Positions 38,288-48,055 of a DNA stretch of 64,000 nt are shown one piece after another. Numbering within the stretch: the stretch's first letter is position 1; each line of letters opens with the position of its first letter. The notes beneath the pieces are model-generated. The model saw nothing but the letters and a program-made list of their open reading frames with translations, ran no database searches and was not told where the DNA came from. The position numbers and the translations under genes are program-made. The DNA lies in NCBI GenBank assembly GCA_024642725.1, contig JAHEAO010000005.1, forward strand, positions 1-64,000. The letters are read 5' to 3'. Source of the DNA: Paracoccaceae bacterium. Its GTDB lineage: Bacteria; Pseudomonadota; Alphaproteobacteria; Rhodobacterales; Rhodobacteraceae.

Positions 38288-39427
38288 ATGACAACTGCTG
38301 CGATCATCGTTGCCGCGGGACGGGGAACACGGGCCGGCGCCGGCTTGCCCAAGCAGTGGCGCACATTGCAAGACCGATCACTGGTGGCATGGTCCCTGAA
38401 GGCGTTTCACGAGCATCCACTGATCGACCGCTGCGTGCTCGTGCTGCATCCCGACGACATGGCGATGGCTCCGGGATACGAAGCACATGGGAATGTCATT
38501 GTCGTCGCCGGCGGCTCAACCCGTGGTGATTCGGTCCTTTCCGGGTTGAGAGCGCTCGAGGACAGCGGCACGCGTCATGTACTGATTCACGACGCGGCAA
38601 GACCCTTGGTAAGCGACGCATTGATCGGGCGGATAAGCTCCGCGCTCGACCATGCGCAAGGCGCAGCGCCCGGTCTGGCAATCGTCGACGCTCTTTGGCG
38701 CGGGGACGACGGTTTCGTATCGGGCACCGAAGACCGCACCGGCCTGTTTCGCGCCCAAACCCCGCAAGGCTTCCATTTCGACGCGATTCTGGCGGCGCAC
38801 CTGTCGCTGGCCGTTGACGCCGCCGACGATGTCGAGGTCGCACGCGCCGCTGGCATCGAGGTCGCCATCATCAAGGGCGAGGAACGCAATTTCAAGATCA
38901 CCACGGCGGGCGACTTCCTGCGCGCCGAGCAGTATTTGAAGGCAGCCATGGATATACGCACTGGAAATGGATTTGACGTGCACCGGTTCGCACCCGGCGA
39001 CCATGTTGTGCTTTGCGGGCTGAAAGTGCCGCACAGCAAGGGGCTTGACGGGCATTCGGACGCCGATGTCGGCATGCACGCCCTGACCGACGCCATCTAT
39101 GGCGCGCTGGCCGATGGCGATATCGGGCGGCATTTTCCGCCAAGCGACCCGCAGTGGAAGGGCGCAGCGAGCGTGATCTTTCTGGAACACGCCGCCGCCC
39201 GTGCCGCCGCGCGCGGCTTCCGGATCGCCAATGCGGACGTCACGCTGATTTGTGAGCAGCCAAAGATCGGCCCGCATGCTGTTGATATGGCAGTGGAACT
39301 TTCAAGAATACTTCAGGTTGACTCGGACCGGATCAGCGTGAAGGCCACCACGTCGGAACGGCTTGGATTTACCGGACGCGAAGAAGGCATCGCGGCGCTG
39401 GCGACGGTCACACTGGTCCAGTCATGA
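38288..39427 (+). CDS. ispDF: bifunctional IspD/IspF enzyme of the MEP isoprenoid pathway
   Basis: 379 residues. Residues 1-218 are IspD ([32 protein letters not shown]), residues 221-379 are IspF ([45 protein letters not shown]). It makes CDP-methylerythritol and then the cyclic diphosphate, an alphaproteobacterial fusion. Divergent from dusB; pgpA starts in its stop codon (ATGA). Confidence 0.96.
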   Translation: MTTAAIIVAAGRGTRAGAGLPKQWRTLQDRSLVAWSLKAFHEHPLIDRCVLVLHPDDMAMAPGYEAHGNVIVVAGGSTRGDSVLSGLRALEDSGTRHVLIHDAARPLVSDALIGRISSALDHAQGAAPGLAIVDALWRGDDGFVSGTEDRTGLFRAQTPQGFHFDAILAAHLSLAVDAADDVEVARAAGIEVAIIKGEERNFKITTAGDFLRAEQYLKAAMDIRTGNGFDVHRFAPGDHVVLCGLKVPHSKGLDGHSDADVGMHALTDAIYGALADGDIGRHFPPSDPQWKGAASVIFLEHAAARAAARGFRIANADVTLICEQPKIGPHAVDMAVELSRILQVDSDRISVKATTSERLGFTGREEGIAALATVTLVQS

Positions 39428-39942
39428 GCCGCCTGATTGCGACATTCTTCTACGTCGGGCTGCTCCGGCCCGCACCCGGCACCTGGGGTTCGCTGGCCGC
39501 GATCCCGGTGGCATGGGGTATGCATTGGCTGGGTGGGTTCCCGCTGGTTTTCGTGGCCACGGTGGCCGTCTTCGCGCTGGGATGGTGGGCTACGATCGAG
39601 GCCACGCGCGGCAAGGATGACCACGATCCGTCCGAAATCGTCATCGATGAGGTCGTTGGTCAGTGGATCGCGCTCTGGCCATTGTCCCTTGGACTTTGGT
39701 GGATGGGAGCCGATCCATGGGTATTTCCCTATCCGGGATGGGTTCTCGGGTTCCTGATGTTCCGGCTCTTCGACATCTGGAAACCCGGGCCGGTCGGGTG
39801 GGCGGACCGCAAATCGACCGCGTTCGGCGTGATGATGGACGACGTCATTGCAGGCGCCATGGCCGCAGTACTGGTCATCGGCGGTGCCGCGCTCGGGCAC
39901 AAGGGTGCAGAGCTTTGGGAGTATGTGCTGTGGCTCATCTGA
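39424..39942 (+). CDS. pgpA: phosphatidylglycerophosphatase A
   Basis: 172 residues with three to four membrane helices. It removes phosphate from phosphatidylglycerol phosphate in the inner membrane to make phosphatidylglycerol. PgpA marks: [14 protein letters not shown] at the N-terminus, [14 protein letters not shown] (acidic active site, about residue 64) and [16 protein letters not shown]. It overlaps ispDF by 4 bp and the following cinA-domain gene by 13 bp. Confidence 0.94.
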   Translation: MSRLIATFFYVGLLRPAPGTWGSLAAIPVAWGMHWLGGFPLVFVATVAVFALGWWATIEATRGKDDHDPSEIVIDEVVGQWIALWPLSLGLWWMGADPWVFPYPGWVLGFLMFRLFDIWKPGPVGWADRKSTAFGVMMDDVIAGAMAAVLVIGGAALGHKGAELWEYVLWLI

Positions 39943-40409
39943 AGAAAGCGGCGCAGCTTCTGGAGCTGGCCCGCAATCGAGGTCTAATGCTCGCCACGGC
40001 CGAAAGCTGCACAGGCGGGTTGATTGCCGGCGCTATCACCGAAGTCGCCGGATCGTCCGACGTGTTCGATCGGGGCTACGTGACCTATTCCAACGCCGCC
40101 AAGGTGCAAATGCTTGGCGTTGATCCGCTAACGCTGCAAGCGCATGGCGCGGTTTCGGAAGATATCGCACGCGAAATGGCCGCTGGAGCGCTGAAGAACT
40201 CGGACGCAGGGCTTGCGGTGTCTGTCACGGGAATTGCCGGGCCCGGCGGCTCGGAACACAAGCCCGAAGGTCGGGTATGCTTCGGCCTGGCCAAACCGGG
40301 TCAGCCGGCCCGCTCTGAAACCGTCGAGTTCGGCGCGATCGGGCGGTCAGAAGTCAGACAGGCGACCGTATCCCACGCGCTGGATCTCCTGATCAAAGAA
40401 TTGTTCTGA
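39930..40409 (+). CDS. pncC: CinA-domain protein, NMN amidohydrolase type
   Basis: 159 residues from a GTG at 39930 inside the 3' end of pgpA (13 bp overlap); no ATG is available nearby. Only the C-terminal CinA domain is present, without the MoaB-like domain of full CinA. Marks: ATAESCTGGLIAGAITEVAGSS, the YSNAAKVQMLGV segment and VTGIAGPGGSEHKPEGRV. Such proteins deamidate nicotinamide mononucleotide in the pyridine nucleotide cycle. Third gene of ispDF-pgpA-cinA. Confidence 0.9.
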   Translation: MAHLKKAAQLLELARNRGLMLATAESCTGGLIAGAITEVAGSSDVFDRGYVTYSNAAKVQMLGVDPLTLQAHGAVSEDIAREMAAGALKNSDAGLAVSVTGIAGPGGSEHKPEGRVCFGLAKPGQPARSETVEFGAIGRSEVRQATVSHALDLLIKELF

Positions 40410-40571
40410 TACTGCCCGCTTTTCGGGCGCGTCAGAGGGAATGGCGCACAATTTTCAATCAGATTGAGAACCGCCCGCAGAATAGGCGCTTTCGGCGCAA
40501 TGTGCCTCTTTCCTTTGCAGTACCTGCGCGATTGAAAGCCCGAACGGGACATCTCAGTGGGGGACTTGGCA

Positions 40572-41750
40572 ATGGTAGCAGCAGATACGGCCTGGATCAT
40601 CGTTGCGACGGCGCTTGTCTTGTTCATGACATTACCAGGGCTGGCGCTCTTCTATGGTGGCCTCGTCCGCGCGCGAAATGTTCTGAGCGTCTTCATGCAG
40701 TGTTACGCCATCGCCTGCACCATGAGCATTGCCTGGCTTGCATTCGGCTACACCATAGCTTTTGGGGATGGCGGCCCCTACTGGGGCGGGTTGGGCAAGT
40801 TCTTCTTGCTTGGCGTGACGTCCGACAGCCTGACGGGCACGATCCCCGAAATCCTGTTCTTTGCCTTCCAGATGACTTTTGCCATCATCACCCCGGCCTT
40901 GATTGTCGGGGCCTATGTCGAACGAATCTCGTTCGGCTTCGTCTTGATCTTCTCAACCCTCTGGATGCTTCTGTGCTATGCGCCCGTCGTGCACTGGATC
41001 TGGGGTGGTGGGATGCTGGCGGATGGCGGGATCTTCGGAGAGATCGGCGCCAGAGACTTCGCGGGTGGCATTGTCGTGCATGAGACCGCCGGCCTCGCGG
41101 CCCTGATTGTTGCCGTGATGCTGGGCGCTCGGCGCGACCGGACCAAGCCACCACATAATCCCGGCTACGTTGTAATCGGCGCGGGCATGCTGTGGGTCGG
41201 CTGGTTTGGATTCAACGGCGGGTCACAGCTGGCGGCGGACGGCGGGGCGGCGATGGCACTGGCCGTAACGCATATTTCCGCGGCAGCCGCATCGATGAGC
41301 TGGGCGCTCTGGGAGCGCATCAAATATGGCAAGGCTTCGGTGGTCGGGCTCGTCACCGGCACGATCGCGGGGCTTGCCTCGATCACCCCAGCGTCAGGTT
41401 ATGTCGGACCTGTCGAGGCTTTGATCATCGGCGGTATAGCGGGCATCCTTTGCCAAGAGGCGGTCGGATTGATCCGCAACAGATTGAAGATCGACGATAC
41501 GCTCGACGTTTTCGCCGTGCACGGTGTCGGCGGCATATTCGGAACGATCATGATTGCAATACTGGGCCAGGGCAGTTGGATTGCGCAACTCGGCGCGTTG
41601 GCAATCGTCGGAGTCTATACCGCGGTCGTGACGGGCATCCTTGTCAAGATTTGTGCGGCGGCGGTCGGATTCCGGGTCGATGCCGAAATGGAAACGAACG
41701 GCTTGGACTTATCGCTCCATGGCGAAAGGGCCTATGATCACGTGTCCTAG
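40572..41750 (+). CDS. amt: ammonium transporter
   Basis: 392 residues from the ATG at 40572, preceded by GGGGAC; a GTG at 40557 would add 5 residues. Eleven membrane helices and no signal peptide. The twin pore histidines lie in VVHETAGLAALI and FAVHGVGGIFGT. The N-terminus TLPGLALFYGGLVRARNVLS is a family signature. It imports ammonium; unusually no PII gene (glnK) stands upstream. A nitrogen-regulated gene near the ntr block fits its role. Confidence 0.94.
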   Translation: MVAADTAWIIVATALVLFMTLPGLALFYGGLVRARNVLSVFMQCYAIACTMSIAWLAFGYTIAFGDGGPYWGGLGKFFLLGVTSDSLTGTIPEILFFAFQMTFAIITPALIVGAYVERISFGFVLIFSTLWMLLCYAPVVHWIWGGGMLADGGIFGEIGARDFAGGIVVHETAGLAALIVAVMLGARRDRTKPPHNPGYVVIGAGMLWVGWFGFNGGSQLAADGGAAMALAVTHISAAAASMSWALWERIKYGKASVVGLVTGTIAGLASITPASGYVGPVEALIIGGIAGILCQEAVGLIRNRLKIDDTLDVFAVHGVGGIFGTIMIAILGQGSWIAQLGALAIVGVYTAVVTGILVKICAAAVGFRVDAEMETNGLDLSLHGERAYDHVS

Positions 41751-43051
41751 TGGAGTGGTGCTGCCAGTTCCCGTAGCAAGGGGTCCAGACTGTCCTCATT
41801 GACGGCCTGCCAAAGACTTGCCGCGCGATCATCGGACAACAGGCTGGCCGCCTTTCGGCGCAACTTGGCGCGGCGCTCCAACATCGAGATCGGCGCATCC
41901 AGATCGTGTCCGTATTCCAGAACTTCGCCGGAGCGCAATCTCAGCGTCACCCGCGCCTGCGTTTCTGACAGGGCTTCGCTGCCGATCACCTGAACCCGGT
42001 CTCGCATCTCTGTCAGCACCGGGTCGGCAACCATCTTGTCGGCAAAGGTATCGATAGAACCAGTATCAACGCCCAAGAGCGCCATTGCCGCTGTCAGGCG
42101 ATAACTGAACTTTGCCTCCAGTCCAGTCCGGGGTGCAGGCGTATTGCACACCGTCAGCCAGCGAGGATGGGTCGCGACGATGACGGCCTCAATGGCGCCA
42201 ACTTCGATTTCAGTCCTTGAAAGCGCTTCCAACATGGCGTGCAGGCCATGACAGCAAGCGTGGAATTTGTGGCTGATCGCCTCGAACCGCCATGACTGCC
42301 CGATGTCATCGAACGCCGCTTCATCCGCCACGCCATGATGGGTAGGACCTAACCCTTGCGGACCGCCGAGCCCATCTGCAGCAGAGGTCATACCCAGACC
42401 GGCCAGCAAGGCCGCCTCGACACCCGTTTCAGCAGCAAGTCCGGCATTGTAGGGTTTGCCCATCGTACCGAACTGCGACTTCAGGCCGGAAGCGCGGGTT
42501 GCGGCAAGACCCAAGGCGTTTCGCGCTACGTCTTCAGTCAGGCCCAGAAGCCGGATCGCCGCGAGCGTCGCCCCAACAGCGCCCGCAGTGGCGGTCTGAT
42601 GAAAGCCGATCTGGTAATGCGGTCTGCCCAGCCATTGCCCGAAACGGATCGAGCCTTCGACACCGATCAAAGCTGAGTTCAGCATTGCTGATGGTCCCAT
42701 GCCATCGCGTTCGGCCAAGGCAAGGACGGCGGGAAGCACTGCGACACTGGGATGCCCGATATGGCCAAAGTGAGTATCGTCGTAATCCAGTGCGTGGCTT
42801 GTAGCGCCATTTACCAGGGCAGCTACGGAAGCAGGCACCCGGCCACCGCCGATCAAAGTCGCTTTGCCTGTGCCGGCCTCTGCAATCGCCTTGCGCCGCA
42901 AGAGCACCGATACCGGCTCGGATCCGCCTGCGATCGCACAGGCGGCCCAGTCAAACAACGAAAGCCGCATCATCTCCAAAGCCGATGCAGCGGGTGTGGC
43001 GGTCATCGCAAAACGCGCCAGCTCTGTCGTCACATCTTTCATCCGACCCAA
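41747..43051 (-). CDS. MmgE/PrpD family protein
   Basis: 434 residues. The family includes 2-methylcitrate dehydratase and cis-aconitate decarboxylase; marks are FDWAACAIAGG, NGATSHALDYDDTHFGHIGHPSVAVLPAVLA (about residue 80, split across two helices) and KFHACCHGLHAMLEAL (about 263). No methylcitrate-cycle gene is nearby, so the substrate is unclear; many roseobacter members act on other acids. Converges with amt (4 bp overlap). Confidence 0.88.
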   Translation of the reverse strand: MGRMKDVTTELARFAMTATPAASALEMMRLSLFDWAACAIAGGSEPVSVLLRRKAIAEAGTGKATLIGGGRVPASVAALVNGATSHALDYDDTHFGHIGHPSVAVLPAVLALAERDGMGPSAMLNSALIGVEGSIRFGQWLGRPHYQIGFHQTATAGAVGATLAAIRLLGLTEDVARNALGLAATRASGLKSQFGTMGKPYNAGLAAETGVEAALLAGLGMTSAADGLGGPQGLGPTHHGVADEAAFDDIGQSWRFEAISHKFHACCHGLHAMLEALSRTEIEVGAIEAVIVATHPRWLTVCNTPAPRTGLEAKFSYRLTAAMALLGVDTGSIDTFADKMVADPVLTEMRDRVQVIGSEALSETQARVTLRLRSGEVLEYGHDLDAPISMLERRAKLRRKAASLLSDDRAASLWQAVNEDSLDPLLRELAAPLH

Positions 43052-43101
43052 CCTTGTTCTTTCAAAGCGATCCCCGCCGGTCGCAAGACATGTGCGCTTC
43101 C

Positions 43102-43545
43102 TCAGCCGTAGAGGGCTTTGGCCCGCGCTTCGAACGCCCCGACGATCCGCTGCATCGCCTCTTTGAAGACGGCACCGATGACCTTTTGCAGGATCGCGTT
43201 CTTGAACTCGAAATCAACGAAGAACTCAACGTCGCAGTCGTCGTCACTGCTGTGAAATATCCAGTAGGATTTCAGGAACTTAAATGGCCCATCGAGATAT
43301 TCGGTGTCGATACGCCGTGTTTCGGGCCATAGCGTCACACGACTGCCGAAACGTTCCCGGAAGACCTTGAACGAGATGACGAGATCGGCCTCCATCACCT
43401 CATGATCCTTGTGCCGGGTGCGGGACCTGATGCGGGCGGCGGCACACCAAGGCAGAAATTCCGGGTATTTCGCGACATCCGCCACGAGGTCGTACATCTG
43501 GTCCGCCGAATAGGGCAGTTGGCGGATCTCGGAATGTCTCGGCAT
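43102..43545 (-). CDS. RatA/COQ10-like START-domain protein
   Basis: 147 residues from the ATG at 43545 ([21 protein letters not shown]); the frame is open upstream but runs into hpt. The sequence is a typical type II toxin/ubiquinone-binding START fold: [14 protein letters not shown] near the N-terminus, [14 protein letters not shown] in the middle, [11 protein letters not shown] and a C-terminal helix. Relatives bind coenzyme Q and help respiration; E. coli RatA was described as a ribosome anti-association factor. Divergent from hpt. Confidence 0.85.
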   Translation of the reverse strand: MPRHSEIRQLPYSADQMYDLVADVAKYPEFLPWCAAARIRSRTRHKDHEVMEADLVISFKVFRERFGSRVTLWPETRRIDTEYLDGPFKFLKSYWIFHSSDDDCDVEFFVDFEFKNAILQKVIGAVFKEAMQRIVGAFEARAKALYG

Positions 43546-43614
43546 CGGGCTCTTTGCTCTGGTTATGTTGGGGGCAGATTTCGTAGAGTGCAGCGAGGAA
43601 TGCAAGGGGAAGTC

Positions 43615-44166
43615 ATGCCGCACAGACCGTATGTTATCGATGAGATGATCTCTGCCAAGGCCATCGCCGCGCGGATCGAAGCGCTGGCGCAACAGATCAA
43701 ACAAGCCTTTGCCGGCACCGAAAAGCTGGTTGTCGTTGGACTTCTGCGGGGGTCATTCGTGTTCATAGCGGATCTGGTTCGCGAACTGGACATGAATGTC
43801 GAAGTCGACTTTCTTGAAGCATCTTCCTACGGAGATGGCATGGAAAGCAGCAGAGAAGTTCGTATTCTCAAAGATTTACGCGGCGAGATTGGCGGCCGGG
43901 ATGTCCTGGTCGTTGAAGATATCGTCGATACCGGTTTCACCTTGAAACATGTGGTTGGCCTGCTGAAATCGCGGGAGCCGCGCCGCCTTGAAACGATCGC
44001 CCTGCTCGACAAACCGTCCCGGCGCGAGGTCGACATCAAGGCAACCTGGACCGGCTTCGAGATACCTGATGAATTCGTCGTCGGCTACGGTATCGATTTT
44101 GCCCAACGCAACCGAAACCTGCCTTACATCGGCAAGGTGCGCTTTACGGAACCAGAGCAAGCCTGA
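43615..44166 (+). CDS. hpt: hypoxanthine phosphoribosyltransferase
   Basis: 183 residues from the ATG at 43615 ([14 protein letters not shown]). PRPP-binding motif [14 protein letters not shown] (about residue 97), the [12 protein letters not shown] segment (about 43) and the C-terminal [22 protein letters not shown] are diagnostic of HPRTs. It salvages hypoxanthine (and guanine) to IMP/GMP. Its stop overlaps the start of a small membrane protein by one base (TGATG). Confidence 0.95.
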   Translation: MPHRPYVIDEMISAKAIAARIEALAQQIKQAFAGTEKLVVVGLLRGSFVFIADLVRELDMNVEVDFLEASSYGDGMESSREVRILKDLRGEIGGRDVLVVEDIVDTGFTLKHVVGLLKSREPRRLETIALLDKPSRREVDIKATWTGFEIPDEFVVGYGIDFAQRNRNLPYIGKVRFTEPEQA

Positions 44167-44348
44167 TGTTCAACTTCCGCCACATGTTGCGGATGTCGAA
44201 ATGGGCGAGGCATCCGCCCTCTGACAGACAGGTCAGGCTCGTGCTTGGAATTTTGCTGGTTTGCCTTTTGCTATTCGCTCTGGAACGAATCTTTGGCTGG
44301 CCAGCGTGGTTGACGCTGCCCGGCACACCGCGGGGCCGGATCAACTGA
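44166..44348 (+). CDS. small single-pass membrane protein
   Basis: 60 residues. A basic N-terminus (RMSKWARHPPSDRQVR) precedes one hydrophobic helix (LVLGILLVCLLLFALERIF) and a short tail. It starts in the hpt stop codon, so it is probably co-translated with hpt. Its last 8 bp overlap the convergent LysR gene. I know no function; N-in topology is expected from the positive charges. Confidence 0.7.
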   Translation: MFNFRHMLRMSKWARHPPSDRQVRLVLGILLVCLLLFALERIFGWPAWLTLPGTPRGRIN

Positions 44349-45204
44349 CGCGACCTTCAAGCCGGTCCGCGATACTGGCTAGCCCTTCGACCAAGAGACC
44401 GCGCACGGCGCGAATTCGCGGAGCGTCGGCCAGGTCGAAATGGCTGGCAACCCAGATATCCACCGACATTTCCGACATGCGCCCCCGTCGGCGCTCCAGC
44501 CGCTCATCCGCATCACCCAACACGCAAGGCAAGATCGCCTGCCCCATCCCTTCGACGGCCAAGGCCCGCAAGGTAACAAAACTGTCCGCGGCGGCGACAA
44601 TGGTTTCGACATTGTCGGCGAGCCATTTGGCGACCATCGTTCGGGTGAGCGCGCCGCTAAGCCCAAGCCATCTGTCCGGGGTTACGTCAGGGCGGGCGTA
44701 GATGTCGAAGGCCAATTTTGCCGCGACCTCCCCGGACAGATCATCCGGCAGTTGCGTTGTTGGACGGACAGCCACGTCCGCATGCAACCGAGACAGGTCC
44801 AGATGGGCGTTGGTGCTGAGCAGTTCCACGCGCAGTTCACTCCCCTGCCCCTGCCAGCGCGCCAGCATTGCGGGCAATATGGTGCCGCAGAATGTATCGG
44901 TTGAGGTCACCCTTACGACACCTCGCAAAGGAGCTTGAGCACCCTGAATGATCCGGTCGACGGCCAGCACCGCGTTTTCAACCTCGCGGGCGGCATCTAT
45001 TACGCGCACGCGATCTTCCGAAATCGAATAGCCGCGCGCGGATTTTTTAAAGATCTCAACACCGTGGCTGTCTTCAAAGGCCGCGATGCGCCGCAGGACG
45101 GTGGCATGGTTCACGCCCAGCACGCGCGCCGCCGCTGAAACAGAGCCATGAGCGGCGACCGCCAGCACATAGCGCAGGTCGTCCCAGTTTTCGCGGTTGT
45201 GCAT
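44341..45204 (-). CDS. LysR family transcriptional regulator
   Basis: 287 residues. N-terminal winged HTH (WDDLRYVLAVAAHGSVSAAARVLGVNHATVLRRIAAFE) and a periplasmic-binding-like effector domain from about residue 90. It is divergent from a cytochrome c' gene with 101 bp between, so it may regulate that gene; the spacer contains an AT-rich TTAATTAA directly upstream of its start codon. Effector unknown. Confidence 0.9.
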   Translation of the reverse strand: MHNRENWDDLRYVLAVAAHGSVSAAARVLGVNHATVLRRIAAFEDSHGVEIFKKSARGYSISEDRVRVIDAAREVENAVLAVDRIIQGAQAPLRGVVRVTSTDTFCGTILPAMLARWQGQGSELRVELLSTNAHLDLSRLHADVAVRPTTQLPDDLSGEVAAKLAFDIYARPDVTPDRWLGLSGALTRTMVAKWLADNVETIVAAADSFVTLRALAVEGMGQAILPCVLGDADERLERRRGRMSEMSVDIWVASHFDLADAPRIRAVRGLLVEGLASIADRLEGRVS

Positions 45205-45305
45205 TAATTAACGAACCTGCTGCAAAATTTTGGACTACACATTGTTATTCTCACATCTACGCTATTACGACGTCAATTCTTATCGAGTCGCAGGGAGATC
45301 TCAGA

Positions 45306-45776
45306 ATGTTCAAGACGACAGCCTTCGCTACCGCCGCCGCCATCTTGGTTTCCGGAGCTGCCTTTGCCGAAAGTCATGTTGACCCGGCGATCGCCGGTGC
45401 CATCAAGGCGCGGCAATCTCAGATGACGCTCTATGCCTTCAATCTTGGCGTTCTGGGCGGGATGGCCCAGGACAAGATCCCCTACGACGCGGGCACCGCA
45501 AGTGCCGCTGCGGCGAACCTTGTGGCGCTTTTGAGCCTTGACCAGTCGAGATACTGGCCCGAGGGGTCGGACAATGCATCTGTTGATGGCACCAGAGCGC
45601 TGCCAGCGATCTGGCAGGATGGGGCTGGCGTCGGAGAGAAAGCCGGAGCTTTGAAAGAAGCGGTTGCCGCGATGGATGCCGCCGCAGGTATGGACCTTGA
45701 CAGCCTGAAAGCAGCAATGGGCCCGCTTGGCGGTGCATGTGGCGATTGCCATAAAGCCTATCGCCAGTCAGAATAG
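45306..45776 (+). CDS. cytochrome c' (class II c-type)
   Basis: 156 residues, signal peptide about 1-21 (ending AFA). The mature helical protein has one heme site near its C-terminus, CGDCHK (Cys145, Cys148, His149), as in class II cytochromes c'/c556, and N-terminal helix RQSQMTLYAFNLGVLGGMA. Periplasmic; relatives bind NO or act in electron transfer. It precedes a diheme cytochrome in the same orientation (54 bp gap). Confidence 0.9.
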   Translation: MFKTTAFATAAAILVSGAAFAESHVDPAIAGAIKARQSQMTLYAFNLGVLGGMAQDKIPYDAGTASAAAANLVALLSLDQSRYWPEGSDNASVDGTRALPAIWQDGAGVGEKAGALKEAVAAMDAAAGMDLDSLKAAMGPLGGACGDCHKAYRQSE

Positions 45777-45830
45777 CACGGCGGGGCGCGGTCCAACGAT
45801 CGCGCCCAATCCTTGTCCGGGTCAGGTTTG

Positions 45831-46721
45831 ATGTTGCGTTTTCTTGCGGTGCTGATAGCGCTTTGCGCCATAGGGTTCGGCGTTTTCTGGCTGGTTACCA
45901 AACCACAAACCACGGAACTGTCCGCATTGGACGGCATCTTGCCTGATATCGCGCGGGGAGAGGCAGTCTTCATCGCCGGCGGCTGCGCCTCTTGTCATTC
46001 CGCCGAGGGAACCGAAGGAGACGTCCGTCTGGAATTGATCGGAGGACGCTCGTTCCCAAGCGATTTCGGGATCTTCTATGCGCCCAACATTTCGCCTGAT
46101 CCGGAAACCGGGGTCGGGAAATGGACAGCTCTGGATCTTGTAAACGCCATGAAGCATGGAACGTCTCCAGGTGGTCAGCACTATTACCCGGCGTTTCCTT
46201 ACGCCACATACACCCGCGCGACATTGGAAGACATCGTTTCCCTGCACGCCTACCTTATGACCCTGCCCGCTGTTTCGTGGCAGAACAGAGAGCACGACCT
46301 GACATTCCCGTTCAACATCCGATTCACGCTTGGCGGCTGGAAGTTCCTGTTCCTGGACGAAGGTTGGATCTTGCCGGATGTACCGACGCCAGAGCTGCAA
46401 CGCGGGCGCTATCTGGTCGAGGCCCTTGGCCACTGCGGTGAATGCCACACGCCCCGCAACCTGTTGGGGGGTATGGATGAATCCCGCTGGCTGGCTGGCG
46501 CACCAAACCCCTCGGGGCGGGGCAGCATTCCCAATATCACTCCCGGCAAACTAATCTGGGATGAAAGTGAACTCATGGCCTATTTCACCTCTGGTTTTAC
46601 CCCGGAATTCGACGTTGTCGGGGGCCATATGTCCGAGGTCGTCGAGAACCTCAAGCAGATGCCAGAGAGCGATTTAAAGGCGATCATTGCCTATCTGAAG
46701 GCAGTTCCGGCGATCGATTAA
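45831..46721 (+). CDS. diheme cytochrome c, membrane-anchored
   Basis: 296 residues from the ATG at 45831; a TTG at 45813 is the alternative. An uncleaved-looking N-terminal helix (2-22) anchors two class I cytochrome domains: CASCH (Cys52, Cys55, His56) and CGECH (Cys202, Cys205, His206). Met ligands are probably in the segments before residues 145 and 285. Related proteins carry electrons from periplasmic dehydrogenases to the oxidase. No dehydrogenase is adjacent; the partner may be the upstream cytochrome c'. Confidence 0.9.
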   Translation: MLRFLAVLIALCAIGFGVFWLVTKPQTTELSALDGILPDIARGEAVFIAGGCASCHSAEGTEGDVRLELIGGRSFPSDFGIFYAPNISPDPETGVGKWTALDLVNAMKHGTSPGGQHYYPAFPYATYTRATLEDIVSLHAYLMTLPAVSWQNREHDLTFPFNIRFTLGGWKFLFLDEGWILPDVPTPELQRGRYLVEALGHCGECHTPRNLLGGMDESRWLAGAPNPSGRGSIPNITPGKLIWDESELMAYFTSGFTPEFDVVGGHMSEVVENLKQMPESDLKAIIAYLKAVPAID

Positions 46722-46903
46722 CGCCAGTTTAGTCTACTCTCTGTCGGGCCCGGAAGGATCACGGGACAGGTCGCTTCGAAGTCCCGAGACAGCGCTCTGA
46801 AACCTTGCTCCAATGCAGAGTTTTCCAAGCGCCCCGGGCCCATTGGATGCGCCCGATCGGAAGCGCAGCGTCCCAACCTTGGGCCGAGACCCAGCGGTGG
46901 CGA

Positions 46904-47878
46904 TCAGGCTGCAGGGCCGATTCTCTGCCCCTGTCCCTTCGCGACCGCAGTTTCAAAAGCTAGGGCCGCCACCGCGAAATCGCCGATGGCCAGCCCGCGA
47001 AACAGGAAAGCGCTTCGCCTTGCCGGGTCATAGTCTGCGGCGACTTTGCCCGAGAGGACTTCCGCCATGTCGCCCGTCACCATTGCCGCAGGCAGCATGG
47101 GTTTCGGACTGGCGGCCTCTTGTTCACGACTATCAATATAGGCCGCGTCGAATGCGCTGAGCGAGTCTGGCAGCCACGGAATCCCGAGATCGGCTATCGT
47201 GGTGAAGGCGCCGGGCTTCAGCCAACGCGCATCAAGAAAAGGCTTCGTGTCATAGGAGAGCGTCACCGACGAGACGATGAGGTCGGCATCCTCAATCGCC
47301 TCTCGCGCCGTCGCGGCGACAGTCGCGGACAAGCCCAGATCTCGGGCCATCGCACAGAGCCGCTCTGTATTGGCCAAGCCGCGGCCGAACGCGCGCACAT
47401 TGGTCAAGGGAAAGATCGAAGCGAAGGCCTGCAGATGGCTTCGGGCCTGCACACCGCAACCGACAAAGGCGACACTTGCCGCTGCCGGATCGCCGAGCCG
47501 CCGCGCCATTACCGCGCTCAGACCCGCGGTGCGGACACCGGTAATCCAGTTGCCGCCCATGACCGCGCGCAAAAGCCCGGTTTCGCTGTCGAGCAGGATA
47601 ATCGAAGCCTCGATCCCATTAAGCCCCCGCGCCGGATTGCGCGGACTGACCATCGCCGTCTTGATCACGGTGTATCGCGGTGCGTCGGCGGCCGAGAGCG
47701 TCGTCATCATGTAGCGACCATCACCCGGCAGAAGCGCCGATTTCGGCACCGTCCAAAGCCGGTTTGCCGCCTGCTCCGCAAAAGCGTCTTCGATGCAGTC
47801 GGTGATCTCTTGCGGCAGAATACCAAGACCTTCAAGTAGCTCTTCATCTAGATAAACGATATCCTGCTTCGCTGGCAT
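46904..47878 (-). CDS. ornithine cyclodeaminase/mu-crystallin family protein
   Basis: 324 residues. NAD-binding fold with VAFVGCGVQARSHLQAF (about residue 136) and GNWITGVRTAGLSAVMARRLG (about 108). PRYTVIKTAMVSPRNPARGL in the N-terminal domain is the substrate part. Family members convert ornithine to proline or reduce imines (ketimine, delta1-pyrroline-2-carboxylate); the substrate is unknown here. Convergent with the diheme cytochrome; the 182 bp between holds nothing I can name. Confidence 0.88.
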   Translation of the reverse strand: MPAKQDIVYLDEELLEGLGILPQEITDCIEDAFAEQAANRLWTVPKSALLPGDGRYMMTTLSAADAPRYTVIKTAMVSPRNPARGLNGIEASIILLDSETGLLRAVMGGNWITGVRTAGLSAVMARRLGDPAAASVAFVGCGVQARSHLQAFASIFPLTNVRAFGRGLANTERLCAMARDLGLSATVAATAREAIEDADLIVSSVTLSYDTKPFLDARWLKPGAFTTIADLGIPWLPDSLSAFDAAYIDSREQEAASPKPMLPAAMVTGDMAEVLSGKVAADYDPARRSAFLFRGLAIGDFAVAALAFETAVAKGQGQRIGPAA

Positions 47879-48055
47879 TGCCTTTGCTCCCGTTCTCGCA
47901 GGCTCACCCTACCCTGCCCCAGTCGGGTTGCGAAGCCATCGCAGCCATCCGATCGCCTGCTCTTGCGATAGGATCGAGCATCTGAACAAATTGGCATACG
48001 ACAAACCCAGCGGCGCAGGATTGCGGCTGGAACCCATGACAAAGTGAGACGTCAA

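Noticed and set aside
40448-40466. Sigma-54-like promoter before amt (TGGCGC...TTTCA)
   Set aside because: The -12 GC is replaced by TC and NtrC here lacks GAFTGA, so a sigma-54 promoter is not supported.
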